From JBBROS01 sp038229135 (GTDB taxonomy: Bacteria; Pseudomonadota; Alphaproteobacteria; Acetobacterales; Acetobacteraceae), in NCBI GenBank assembly GCA_038229135.1, contig JBBROS010000040.1, forward strand, positions 1 through 38,819: a DNA stretch of 38,819 nucleotides. The letters are read 5' to 3'. A program made the translations under genes and the position numbers. The notes under the pieces were generated by a model. That model saw nothing but the letters and a program-made list of their open reading frames with translations, searched no databases and was not told where the DNA came from. This document shows positions 6,514 to 15,500 of this stretch, piece after piece; within the stretch, counting starts at the first letter, position 1; each line of letters starts with the position of its first letter.

Positions 6514-8279
6514 ACGACCCCGACAGCGCCACGCTCGACGCCTGGCTGACCGAATTCGCCGCCGCCCTCGAGCGTGGCGCCGCCGCCGCCTGCGCGGCCC
6601 TGTTCGCGCCCGAGTGCTACTGGCGGGACCTGCTGGCCTTCACCTGGACGCTTCGCACCCTGGAAGGCCAGGCCGACATCCAGGCCATGCTGCAAGCGCA
6701 ACTCCCCTCCACCGCCCCGCGCGCCTGGCGGCTGGAGGGGCCCGCCAAGCGGGCGCGCGGCACCGTCGAGGGCTGGATCAGCTTCGAGACGGGCGCCGGG
6801 CACGGACGCGGCTACGTGCGGCTCCGCGAAGGCCGCTGCTGGACGCTGCTCACCGCGCTCCGCTCCCTTCACGGCCACGAGGAGCGTGAGGGCCCCACCC
6901 GCGAGCTCGGCACCCCCTCCGCCACCGACCGCCGCAGCTGGCTCGAGCGCCGGCAGGCCACCGCGGCAAGCCTCGGCCACGACACCCAGCCCTACTGCCT
7001 CATCATCGGCGGCGGCCAGGGCGGCCTCGGCCTCGGCGCCCGGCTCAAGCGCCTCGGCGTCCCCACCCTCATCGTCGACGCCCACCCCCGCCCCGGCGAC
7101 AACTGGCGCAGCCGCTACAAATCCCTCTGCCTGCACGACCCGGTCTGGTACGACCACATGCCCTACCTCCCCTTCCCGGCCCACTGGCCCGTCTTCACGC
7201 CCAAGGACAAGCTCGGCGACTGGCTCGAGATGTACGCCCGCATCATGGAGCTCGACTGCTGGAACGGCACGCGCTGCCAAAGCGCCAGCTACGACGACGC
7301 CGCGGCGCGCTGGACCGTGCAGGTGGACCGGGACGGCCAGCCCATCACGCTGCACCCCGCCCACCTGGTGCTCGCCACCGGCATGTCCGGCGTGCCGAAC
7401 CTGCCCAGCGTCCCCGGCATGGACCGCTTCCGCGGCGAGCAGCACCACTCCAGCCGCCACAAGGGCGGCGCCGCCTACGCGGGCAAGCGCTGCGTCGTCA
7501 TCGGCTCCAACAACTCCGCCCACGACATCTGCGCCGACCTGCACGAGCACGGCGCCGACGTGACGATGCTGCAACGCTCCTCCACGCTCGTCGTGCGCTC
7601 CGAAACCCTCATGCGCCTCGGCTTCGGCCCGCTCTACTCCGAGGAAGCGGCGGCCGCGGGCTTCACCACGGACATGGCGGACCTCCTCGCAGCTTCCATC
7701 CCCTACCGTGTCCTGCCCTCGCTCCAGGCCCCGATTTACCGCCAGATCGAGGCCGAGGACCGCACCTTCTACGACGGCCTGCGCGCCCGCGGCTTCAAGC
7801 TCGACTTCGGCGAGGACGGCTCCGGCCTGTCCCTCAAATACCTCCGCCGCGGCTCCGGCTACTACATCGACGTCGGCGCCTCCGCCCTGATCATCGACGG
7901 CGCCATCCGCCTCCGCAGCGACTCCCCCGTGGCCGGCATCACGGAAGACGCCGTGCTCCTCGAGGATGGCACGAGGCTTCCGGCCGACCTCATCGTCTAC
8001 GCCACCGGCTACGGCTCCATGACCGGCTGGGCCGAACGGCTCATCTCGAAAGAGGTCGCAGACCGCGTCGGCCCCTGCTGGGGCCTCGGCTCCGGCACCA
8101 CGCGGGACCCGGGGCCCTGGGAAGGCGAGCTCCGCAACATGTGGGTCCCCACCGCCCAGCCCGGCCTGTGGTTCCACGGCGGCAACCTCGCCCAGTCCCG
8201 CCACTACTCGCGCTACGTGGCCCTCCAACTGAAGGCGCGCTTCGAAGGGCTGACCGTGGCTCCCTATCCAAGGACGTGA
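6507..8279 (+). CDS. FAD/NAD(P)H monooxygenase with N-terminal NTF2-like domain
   Basis: A 590-residue flavoprotein. Residues 1-130 look like a SnoaL/NTF2-like domain (FAPECYWRDLLAFTWTLRTLEG). From residue 163 comes a flavin monooxygenase core: FAD motif GGGQGG (168-173), an FMO-like fingerprint around FRGEQHHSSRH (about 308) and a second dinucleotide site VIGSNNSAHD (331-340). DLIVYATGYGSM near the C-terminus matches the ATGY segment of FMO/Baeyer-Villiger enzymes. It probably oxygenates a small organic substrate in the cytoplasm; the substrate is unknown. The ATG at 6507 has no good ribosome site and overlaps the aminotransferase remnant, so the native promoter may have been lost or expression may depend on read-through. 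It converges on the phosphotransferase gene. Confidence 0.88.
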   Translation: MLNDPDSATLDAWLTEFAAALERGAAAACAALFAPECYWRDLLAFTWTLRTLEGQADIQAMLQAQLPSTAPRAWRLEGPAKRARGTVEGWISFETGAGHGRGYVRLREGRCWTLLTALRSLHGHEEREGPTRELGTPSATDRRSWLERRQATAASLGHDTQPYCLIIGGGQGGLGLGARLKRLGVPTLIVDAHPRPGDNWRSRYKSLCLHDPVWYDHMPYLPFPAHWPVFTPKDKLGDWLEMYARIMELDCWNGTRCQSASYDDAAARWTVQVDRDGQPITLHPAHLVLATGMSGVPNLPSVPGMDRFRGEQHHSSRHKGGAAYAGKRCVVIGSNNSAHDICADLHEHGADVTMLQRSSTLVVRSETLMRLGFGPLYSEEAAAAGFTTDMADLLAASIPYRVLPSLQAPIYRQIEAEDRTFYDGLRARGFKLDFGEDGSGLSLKYLRRGSGYYIDVGASALIIDGAIRLRSDSPVAGITEDAVLLEDGTRLPADLIVYATGYGSMTGWAERLISKEVADRVGPCWGLGSGTTRDPGPWEGELRNMWVPTAQPGLWFHGGNLAQSRHYSRYVALQLKARFEGLTVAPYPRT

Positions 8280-8353
8280 AAGGCGCTACGGCACGGTGGT
8301 TCGCGACCTGGAACGATGCCGGACATCGTGCCTGAGCGGCCGGGCCAGACCGT

Positions 8354-9430
8354 TCACGCCAGGCTCTCCGCCAGCTGCCAGCCCGCTTCGGCGATCGGGG
8401 TTGCCATGCGGCCGAGTGCGGCCGCGGCCGGGTCGGATGCGGTGCCATCCGCCGCCCGTTTCGCGATGCCTTGTACGATCGCGGCCAGGCGGAACAGGTT
8501 GAAGGCGACGTACACCGGCCATTCCGCTCCGGGATCGCCTCGCGCCTCCCGCCCCGTGCGCCTGTCGTAGGCTGCCACGTACTCCCCGGCGGTCGGGATG
8601 CCGAGGCCACCCAGGTCGACCCCCTTCAGGCCACGGAACACCTCCGGCTCCAGCCACCACGCCAGAGTGTTGTTGGCGAAATCCGACAGCGGATCCCCCA
8701 GCGTCGACAGCTCCCAGTCCAGCACGGCCACCACCCGAGGCTCCGTCGGATGGATCATCATGTTGTCCAGCCGCAGGTCCCCATGGACGATCCGCACCTC
8801 GGCCCGCTCGGGCAGGCGGGGGGCGAGCCAGTCGATCAGCCGGTCCATGGCCGGGATCGGCACCGTTTCGGACAGGCGGTATTGCCGGGACCAGCGGGCA
8901 TGCTGCCGGTGCATGTACTGCGCCGGCCGCCCGTAATCGGCCAGGCCCACCGCCACCGGATCGACCAGGTGCAGCCGGGCGACGGTGTCGTTCATGGAGT
9001 CGAAGATCGCAGCTCGTTCGGCCGCCTCCAAGCCTGGCAGGCGCGGGTCCATGAACACGCGGCCAGGAACGAACTCCATCACGTAGAAGGGGCTGCCGAG
9101 CACGTCCGGGTCCTCGCACAGGGCATGCACGCGCGGCACCGGCACGCCCGTGCCGTGCAGCGCGCCGATCACGCGGAACTCGCGTTCGATCATGTGTGCG
9201 CTGGCGAGCAACGCCCCGAGCGGCTTGCGGCGCAGCACGTAGTCGCCCGAAGCGGCCCGCAAGCGATAGGTCGGGTTCGACTGCCCCCCCGCCAGCACCT
9301 CGGCCGCCACGGGGCCGCGGAAGCCGTCCACGTGGCGCTCCATCCAGTCGCCGAGCCGCGCCGGGTCCGGCCCGTCGCCATGGGCCCTATCCTTGCCTGC
9401 TCGCGGGTCCGTCATGGTATGGCCGGTCAC
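8354..9430 (-). CDS. APH-family phosphotransferase (ACAD10/11 N-terminal-like)
   Basis: A 358-residue aminoglycoside-phosphotransferase-fold protein. The kinase-like catalytic loop HGDLRLDNMMIH and the metal-binding segment VLDWELSTLGDPLSDFA are intact. The N-terminal VLAGGQSNPTYRLRAASGDYVLRRKP corresponds to the nucleotide-binding loop and lysine. The subgroup with STLGDPLxD resembles the kinase domains linked to acyl-CoA dehydrogenases (ACAD10/11), which phosphorylate 4-hydroxyacyl-CoA, rather than antibiotic resistance enzymes. GTG 9430 follows AGGGG at good spacing; ATG 9415 is the alternative. No acyl-CoA dehydrogenase is next to it here. It converges with the monooxygenase gene, leaving 74 bases between them. 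Confidence 0.85.
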   Translation of the reverse strand: MTGHTMTDPRAGKDRAHGDGPDPARLGDWMERHVDGFRGPVAAEVLAGGQSNPTYRLRAASGDYVLRRKPLGALLASAHMIEREFRVIGALHGTGVPVPRVHALCEDPDVLGSPFYVMEFVPGRVFMDPRLPGLEAAERAAIFDSMNDTVARLHLVDPVAVGLADYGRPAQYMHRQHARWSRQYRLSETVPIPAMDRLIDWLAPRLPERAEVRIVHGDLRLDNMMIHPTEPRVVAVLDWELSTLGDPLSDFANNTLAWWLEPEVFRGLKGVDLGGLGIPTAGEYVAAYDRRTGREARGDPGAEWPVYVAFNLFRLAAIVQGIAKRAADGTASDPAAAALGRMATPIAEAGWQLAESLA

Positions 9431-9463
9431 TCGAGGACCCCTAATCGTGGGACCGGGAGCCTA

Positions 9464-9661
9464 GGTCTGGCCCGGGCAGGGAGCAACCCGCCGCACCGGC
9501 AGCACCGCCACGGCGCACGAGGCTAAGCGGGTCCGGCGAGGATCCACGCGGCTGTTCAGGATGCGCGGCCCACGCGCGCCGAGGACCACGCCGGCGGCAT
9601 CGGCGCCAGCGAGGGCGTCAGCTCGACGATGCGACGCCGCCGCCCGACGGTCGGCCCCCAC
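9464..9661 (-). pseudogene. Possible universal stress protein C-terminal remnant
   Basis: This frame reads ADAAGVVLGARGPR followed by LASCAVAVLPVRR. That faintly resembles the C-terminal ATP-binding glycine loop and last strand of UspA proteins (VVLGARG...PVLVVR), but the spacing is poor and no N-terminal part is visible. It lies in a 246-base stretch between the phosphotransferase and the YidB-like gene that otherwise shows nothing I recognise. Given the nearby USP and stress genes, a decayed copy is plausible, but chance similarity in GC-rich DNA cannot be excluded. Confidence 0.25.
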
Positions 9662-9676
9662 CTTCGGCGCCCGCCG

Positions 9677-9988
9677 TCAGCCGGGCGGCGCGGCCCCGGA
9701 ACTCCGGTCCACCGCCTCCGGCAGCTGTTCCGACAGCGCCTGCAGCACCGCATCCGGGGTCGTATCCGCCTGCTCGGCCCAGGCGTTCAGCTGCTCGGGC
9801 GTGAACACGGCTGCGAGCTCCTCGGCCGTCACGGGCAGGTTCTCGCCATGGCCGAGCCAGGATTGCACCCGCTCCGACAGCCCGGCGTTCTCCAACTGCG
9901 CCAGCAGCATGGGCAGCGCGCCGCCCGCCAGGCCCTGCGCGAACCCGAGCAGCTGTCCCAATGCCCCGAGCCCGCCCGCCCCGCTCAT
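9677..9988 (-). CDS. YidB-like (DUF937 family) protein
   Basis: A 103-residue soluble protein. An N-terminal glycine- and leucine-rich helical segment (GGLGALGQLLGFAQGLAGG) is followed by LENAGLSERVQSWLGHGENLPVTAEELAAVF. The string GLxxxVQSWxxxGxNxPV is the hallmark of the YidB/DUF937 family, whose molecular role is poorly defined. Start ATG 9988 overlaps the cydB stop by one base (TGATG). It is therefore co-translated with the oxidase genes and is probably the third gene of that operon. The C-terminal tail is proline- and serine-rich. Confidence 0.8.
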   Translation of the reverse strand: MSGAGGLGALGQLLGFAQGLAGGALPMLLAQLENAGLSERVQSWLGHGENLPVTAEELAAVFTPEQLNAWAEQADTTPDAVLQALSEQLPEAVDRSSGAAPPG

Positions 9989-11007
9989 CAGTGATACCCC
10001 ATGTCGGCCCGGACCTTGCCGCGGAACACCCAGTAGGACCAGGCCGTGTAGAGCAGCACGGTGGGCAGCAGGAACAGGGTGCCGATCAGCAGGAAGGCCT
10101 GTGTCTTGGGCGCCGAAGCGGCCTCCCAGAGCGTGTAATGGTGCGGCACGATCATCGGCCAGAGGCTGATGGCGATGCCGACATACGACATCAGGAACAG
10201 CCCGACCCCGCCAAGGAACGGCCCGGCCTCGGGCTTGGCCCTGCCCAGCGCCCGCCACGTCCACCACGCGATGCCGGCCGTGATGAGCGGGACCGGCGCG
10301 AGGTAGGCCATGTTGGGCCAGGACAGCCAGCGCGCCGCGATATCCCGGTCCAGGATCGGGGTCCACACGCTGACGAGGCCGACGCACACCACGACGCCCG
10401 CCAGGCAAGCCCTGCCCTGCCGACGCACCCGGGCCTGCAACTCGCCCTCGGTCTTGATGATCAGCCACCCCGCGCCCAGCAGCCCGTAGCCGAACACGAG
10501 CGCGACGCCCGTGAGCGTGGAGAACAGCGTGAAGCAGTCGAAGCTGCCGCCCGTGAACGCCCGGCCCTGCACCTCGAAGCCCTGGATGAACGCGCCCAGC
10601 ACCACGCCCTGGGCGAAGGTCGCGAGCATGGACCCGTAGGCGAACCCGTGGTCCCAGAAGGTCCTGCGCGCCGCATCGCGGAAGCGGAACTCGAACGCGA
10701 CGCCCCGGAAGATGAGCGCCAGCAGCATGATCAGCACCGGGAAATACACGGCCGGGATGATGATGGCGAACGCCAGCGGGAACGCCACCAGCAGACCGAC
10801 ACCGCCCAGGATCAACCAGGTCTCGTTGCCGTCCCACACCGGGGCGATGCTGTTCATCATGGTGTTGCGCGAAACCGTGTCCGGCGCCAAGCCGTAGAGG
10901 ATGCCCACCCCGAGGTCGAACCCGTCCAGCAGCACGTAGAGGAACACGCCGACCGCCAGGATCACGGTCCAGATCGGCACGAAGTCGAGCGCCAAGGCGG
11001 CCATCAT
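9988..11007 (-). CDS. cydB: Cytochrome bd-type quinol oxidase subunit II
   Basis: A 339-residue integral membrane protein, the structural partner of subunit I in a bd-type quinol:O2 oxidoreductase. The N-terminal helix carries LYVLLDGFDLGVG, the CydB signature, followed by NSIAPVWDGNETWLILGG and a PAVYFPVLIMLLALIFRGVAFEFR segment. About eight hydrophobic helices are visible. The length is at the short end of E. coli CydB and suits the CioB group. Two ATGs (11007, 11004) are possible; the first overlaps the subunit I stop (ATGA). No cydX or cydCD is present in the window. Confidence 0.95.
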   Translation of the reverse strand: MMAALALDFVPIWTVILAVGVFLYVLLDGFDLGVGILYGLAPDTVSRNTMMNSIAPVWDGNETWLILGGVGLLVAFPLAFAIIIPAVYFPVLIMLLALIFRGVAFEFRFRDAARRTFWDHGFAYGSMLATFAQGVVLGAFIQGFEVQGRAFTGGSFDCFTLFSTLTGVALVFGYGLLGAGWLIIKTEGELQARVRRQGRACLAGVVVCVGLVSVWTPILDRDIAARWLSWPNMAYLAPVPLITAGIAWWTWRALGRAKPEAGPFLGGVGLFLMSYVGIAISLWPMIVPHHYTLWEAASAPKTQAFLLIGTLFLLPTVLLYTAWSYWVFRGKVRADMGYH

Positions 11008-12398
11008 GGCGCGGCTCCCTCAACGGCCGGCAACGCCACGATCGGCCCCACCGGCCGGCCGCTCTGCACCGGCCCATCGCTGGCCCCATCCTGCAGCCCG
11101 GCGCGGATGATCCGGCGCAGCACGAAGAACCCGCCCGGGAAGATGATGGCATACACCACGATGTAGGCGGCAAACGACAGCATCACGTCTCGCCCCGTGA
11201 GTGAGGGCGACACGGAATCCGCCGTCCGCAGCAGCCCGTACACGGTCCAGGGCTGCCGCCCCACCTCCGTCGTCACCCAGCCCGCAACGACCGCCACGAA
11301 CCCGAGCGGCGACGCCCACTGGCAGGCCCGCAGGAACCAGGCCGAGCGCATGAACCGGTCATCCCGCCGCAGGAACGTGCCCGCCACGACCAGCGCCAGC
11401 ATCAGCAGCCCGGCACCCACCATGATGCGGAAGGCGAAGAACGGCGGCCCCACGGGCGGCCGGCGATCGGCCGGGAAGTCGTTCAGCCCCTTGATCTCGC
11501 CGTCCATCGTGTGCGTCAGCACCAGGCTGCCCAGCACCGGCACCGCCACCTCGTAGCGCATCACCCCGGCCGCGTCGTCCGGGATGCCGAACAGCGTCAG
11601 CGGCGCCGGGGCGGCCGTGTCGTAGCGGCCCTCGAGCGCGGCCACCTTAGCCGGCTGGTGCTGCAGCGTGTTGATCCCGTGCAGGTCCCCCAACAGGATC
11701 TGAAGCGGCACCAACGCCACCAGCATCCACAGCGTGATCGAGATCATGCGCCGCCCCTCCTCGAGGTGGCGGCCACTGCGGATGAACCAGGCCGAGATCC
11801 CGAGCACGACGAGCCCCGTCGTGATGTAGAAACCCGTGACGGCATGCGCGAGCCGGTAAGGGAACGACGGGTTGAAGATCACCGCCCACCAATCGGTCGG
11901 GAAGAACCGCCCATCGATGATCTCGAACCCCGCCGGCGTCTGCATCCAGCTATTGGCCGCCAGGATCCAGAACGTGGACGACAGCGTGCCGCCGGCCACG
12001 GCCAGCGCCGAGACGAAGTGCATCCACCGCGGCACCAGCTTACGCCCGAACAGCAGCACACCGAGGAACGTGGCCTCAAGGAAGAACGCCGTCAGCCCCT
12101 CATACGCCAGCAGCGGAGAGATGACGTTTGCCGTCGCGTCCGAGAAACGGCTCCAATTGGTGCCGAACTGGAATGGCATCACGATGCCGGACACGACGCC
12201 CATGCCGAACGCCACCGAGAAGATCTTGATCCAGAACGCCGAGATGCGGCCATACACCGCACGCCCGGTCGCGAAATGCATGCCCTCCATGAAGGCGATG
12301 TAGCTCGCGATGCCCACCGTGAATGCGGGCAACAGGATGTGGAAGACAATGAGCCAACTGAATTGCAGGCGCGACAGGAAAACGGGATCGAGGTGCAT
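11004..12398 (-). CDS. cydA: Cytochrome bd-type quinol oxidase subunit I, CIO-like
   Basis: A 464-residue membrane subunit carrying the haems and quinol site. Visible ligands include H20 (IVFHILLPAFTVG), H185 (RLAHAVTGFY) and M326 (FAFRIMVGAG). The proton-path acidic residues E100 and E108 and the GRQPW motif (380-384) are also present. The quinol loop after GDLHG (K251, E256) is short, as in cyanide-insensitive oxidases (CioA), rather than the long E. coli form. This suggests an oxygen-scavenging oxidase used under microoxic or inhibitory conditions. Its promoter carries a FixJ-box-like site 58 bases upstream plus an inverted copy, which fits oxygen- or redox-dependent control. cioA would be an equally valid symbol. 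Confidence 0.95.
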   Translation of the reverse strand: MHLDPVFLSRLQFSWLIVFHILLPAFTVGIASYIAFMEGMHFATGRAVYGRISAFWIKIFSVAFGMGVVSGIVMPFQFGTNWSRFSDATANVISPLLAYEGLTAFFLEATFLGVLLFGRKLVPRWMHFVSALAVAGGTLSSTFWILAANSWMQTPAGFEIIDGRFFPTDWWAVIFNPSFPYRLAHAVTGFYITTGLVVLGISAWFIRSGRHLEEGRRMISITLWMLVALVPLQILLGDLHGINTLQHQPAKVAALEGRYDTAAPAPLTLFGIPDDAAGVMRYEVAVPVLGSLVLTHTMDGEIKGLNDFPADRRPPVGPPFFAFRIMVGAGLLMLALVVAGTFLRRDDRFMRSAWFLRACQWASPLGFVAVVAGWVTTEVGRQPWTVYGLLRTADSVSPSLTGRDVMLSFAAYIVVYAIIFPGGFFVLRRIIRAGLQDGASDGPVQSGRPVGPIVALPAVEGAAP

Positions 12399-12445
12399 GG
12401 CACGCCTGTGATGACTGGCTCATGAGCGTGCCTCGCAGCCATGTC

Positions 12446-12511
12446 GGCGGGCAGCCTCGGAAACTACGCAGCCCATCATCCGGCGCTGCCTAATGTCCGA
12501 GGCTGCCCGCC
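12446..12511. repeat. Perfect 16-bp inverted repeat in the cydA promoter
   Basis: GGCGGGCAGCCTCGGA at 12446-12461 is repeated exactly in inverted orientation at 12496-12511, with a 34-base spacer. Each arm contains the TCCGAGGCTGCC half of the FixJ-like box, and similarity continues past the arms (TAGTTTCCGA against TAATGTCCGA). It could bind two regulator dimers or form a stem-loop between the end of the kinase gene and cydA. No T-run follows on either strand, so a simple terminator is less likely. Confidence 0.85.
12457..12470 (-). promoter_or_regulatory. FixJ-box-like site 1, upstream of cydA
   Basis: On the minus strand this reads TGCGTAGTTTCCGA. From memory, the S. meliloti fixK FixJ site is TACGTAGTTTCCC; eleven of thirteen positions agree. 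It lies 58 bases before the cydA start in the correct orientation. Similarity with the other sites extends to GTAGTTTCCGANNCTNCC. Confidence 0.65.
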
Positions 12512-12574
12512 AAGCCATGCCCGCTGCACGATGGAGCACCCGCTCGTGCACCTGTCCCCGCCCGCCTGGCAGGA

Positions 12575-12588
12575 TCGGACACTACTCG
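12575..12588 (-). promoter_or_regulatory. FixJ-box-like site 4 (variant), at the kinase stop codon
   Basis: The minus strand reads CGAGTAGTGTCCGA followed by TCCTGCC, matching the extended motif of sites 1-3 with G for T at one position. The kinase TAG stop (12582-12584) lies inside it. It is 176 bases upstream of cydA and could be a distal activator site or weaker promoter element. Confidence 0.4.
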
Positions 12589-15500
12589 GCAGCCCCCTCT
12601 CCGGCCGCCGCCATCGCCAGCCGCGCCAACGATGGCAGGGAGCGCGTCCCCGTCGCCTTCATGATCGAGGCGCGATGGTTCTCGACGGTGCGTTGGCTGA
12701 TGCGGAGGTCGGCCGCGATGTTCTTGCTCGGATGCCCGGCCAGCACCAGGTCCATCACCTCCCGCTGTCGCGGCGTGAGCCCGGCGATGTGCTCGGCCGC
12801 ACTCGCTTGCCAGGCCCGTTGCTTGCCCCTGTCGCGCGACCGCTCGAGCGCGCGGTCGATGCTGGCCAGCAGGTCCGCCGCCGCGATCGGCTTCTCGATG
12901 AAGTCGGCCGCGCCCGCCTTCATCGCGCGCACCGCCATCGGCACGTTGCTGCGCCCGGTGATGACGATGGCGGGCAGCCTGTCGCCCCCCGCGCGCAGCC
13001 GCCGGAGAAGGTCGAGCCCCCCCATCCCCGGCAGGGTCGCGTCCACGAGCAGGCAGCCCTCGACGCCGGGCGTGTAGGCGGCGAGGAAGGCCTCGCCCGT
13101 CGCGAAGTCGAGCACCGTCCGGCCATTGTCCTCGAGGAGGATGCGGACGGTTTCCCGGATGTTCCGGTCGTCGTCGATCAGGAACACCGTGGCAGACGCC
13201 TCCCCTGGCGAGGGCCGGGCCGGCAGCCGGACCCGCGACACGGGCAGCAGCGCCTGGATCGCCTGCGACAGCTCGGCCGGCTTCACCGGCTTGTTGAGCT
13301 GCAGGCACCGCTGCGCCGCGATGGCGCCGAGCGCCCGGGTCGAGATGTCCCCGGTCAGCACGATCACCGGCAGCTCGGCCCCGAGCGTCATCCGCAGCGC
13401 GGCCGCGACCGCGAGGCCGTCCATGGAGTTGGGCAGCGTGTAGTCGGTTAGGAGCAGGTCCGGCAGCACGGCGCCGCGCTCGACCATCGCCATCGCGGCC
13501 GGGCCATCGGGCACGATGGCCGCACGGTGGCCTCCATCGGACAGGATCAGCGCCAACAGCTCGCGCACGTCCGCGTCGTCCTCCACGACCAGCACCGTTC
13601 CGGTCCGGCGGGCTGCGGCGCCCTCGGCCGGAGCGCCCTCCACCGCCGCGGAACAATGCGGCGGCGGCAGGCCGCGCCGGATCAGCGGCACCTCCACGCT
13701 GAACACCGAACCCTTCCCAGGGCGGGAGCGGACGGCGACGCGGTGGCCGAGCAGCGTGCCCAGCCGGCTCACGATCGACAGGCCGAGCCCCAAGCCCCGG
13801 CTGCGCTCCCGCGCCGCGTTGTCGAGCTGGCGATACTCCTCGAAGATGTTCGCAAGCTCGGTGTCCGGGATGCCGATCCCGGTGTCCCACACCTCGATCC
13901 GCGCCAGCTCCCCACTCCGGCGGCAGCCGAGCAGCACCTTGCCGGCCTTGGTGAATTTGAGCGCGTTCGACACCAGGTTGCGCAGCATCTGCTCCAACAG
14001 GCTTGGGTCGGTGTGGACCACGAGGCCCGACGGCACGACCCGCAGCTCGAGCCCCTGCGCCTGGGCCTGGTAGGCGAACGCCCCCTTCAGGTCCCGCAGG
14101 ACGTCGTCGATGGCGAAGTCCACCCGCTCCACGCTCACCACCCCGGTGTCGATCTGGTTGATGTCGAGCAGCGTGTTCAGCATGCCGGACATGGCCCCCA
14201 CGGTGTCCTCGAGCCGCGCGACCAGCTTCTGCGCTACCGTGCCCTCGACGCGGTTGGCCAGCAGCCCCAGGAGCAGCGCCAGCGTCTGCAGCGGCTGGCG
14301 CAGGTCGTGGCTGGCGGCGGCCAGGAAGTGCGACTTGGCCGCGTTCGCCTGCTCGGCCTCGCGCCGGGCCACGTCCAGCGCCTCGGCCGCCAGCTTGCGC
14401 CCCGTGATGTCGGTGAAGGTGATGACCACGCCCTCCACCGTGCCGTCATGAGTCTTGTAGGGCAGGATGCGGCGGCACCACACGCCGGCGGGCGTCTCGA
14501 TCTCGTGCTCCACCGGCGCCGCCGTCTCCAGCACGGCGCGCGCATCCGCCGCCAGCGCGGTGTCGGCAGCGAGCGAGTGCAGGTCGGCCAGCGGCCGCCC
14601 GATATCGGTCTTGATGACGTTGAACAGCGCCTTGGTGGCTGGCGTGAAGAAGCGGATGCACAGCTCCGCATCCAGGAACAGCGTCGCCACGTCGGTGCTG
14701 TAGAGCACGTTCTGCAGGTCGTTGGACGTCGTGCGCTGCTGCTCCAGGGTTTCCTGCAGCTGGCTGTTCAGCGCCGTCAGCTCCTCGTTCAGCGATTGCA
14801 GCTCCTCCTTCGAGGTCAGCAGCTCTTCGTTGGTCGACTGGAACTCCTCGTTGATCGAGAGCGCGTTCTCGTTGATCGATTTCTGCTCCTCGCTCGATAG
14901 CTCGAGGCTTTGCACGGCGCCCTGCAGCTCGTCCTGCGTGTTCTTCAGCTCGCGCTCGAGCTCCGCCACGCGGCTGCGCTCGGGCGCCCCCTGCCCGGCC
15001 GTGTCCGGCTCCATGGCAGGCCTGTCGATGAAGTGGATGAGCAGCAGGTCCTCGCCGTCATGGCGCACCGGATGGACCTCGAGCGTGAGCGTGGACACGG
15101 CGCCTTTCGTGCCGGCGCCACCGCTGACCACGACGGGCGCGTTCTCCTGCGTTGCACGCAGGATCGCCGCGCGCAGGCGGGTCCGCACGTCGTCGGCCAC
15201 CATCGACAGCACGTCGGTGGTCACGTGGCCAGGCGCGACGCGGAGGTGCCGCTCCGTCGGGCCCAGCGAGAAGAGGTATTCGCGCTCCCGCGTGACGAGC
15301 ACCGTGGCGGGCGCATGCGTCAGCAGCGTCTGACGCTGGCACAGCGCGGCCAGCGCCGCCTGGCGCGAGGGCGGGAGGAGGCGCGCCGCGGGCCCCGCCT
15401 TGCGCAGGGCCTCGCCCGCGTGCTTCGCGAAATCCACGTCGCCGGGGCGGTTGCGGCCGATATGCCGATAGAGCCGGTTAGCCTTCGAGACGACCTCGAA

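Noticed and set aside
6285..8228. Minus-strand 647-codon frame opposite the monooxygenase
   Set aside because: Ala/Gly/Val-rich without motifs; the plus strand has the intact FAD and NAD(P) sites.
8280..8353. Terminator between the converging monooxygenase and phosphotransferase genes
   Set aside because: A small ACGATG/CATCGT inverted repeat is present but has no T-run and only six base pairs.
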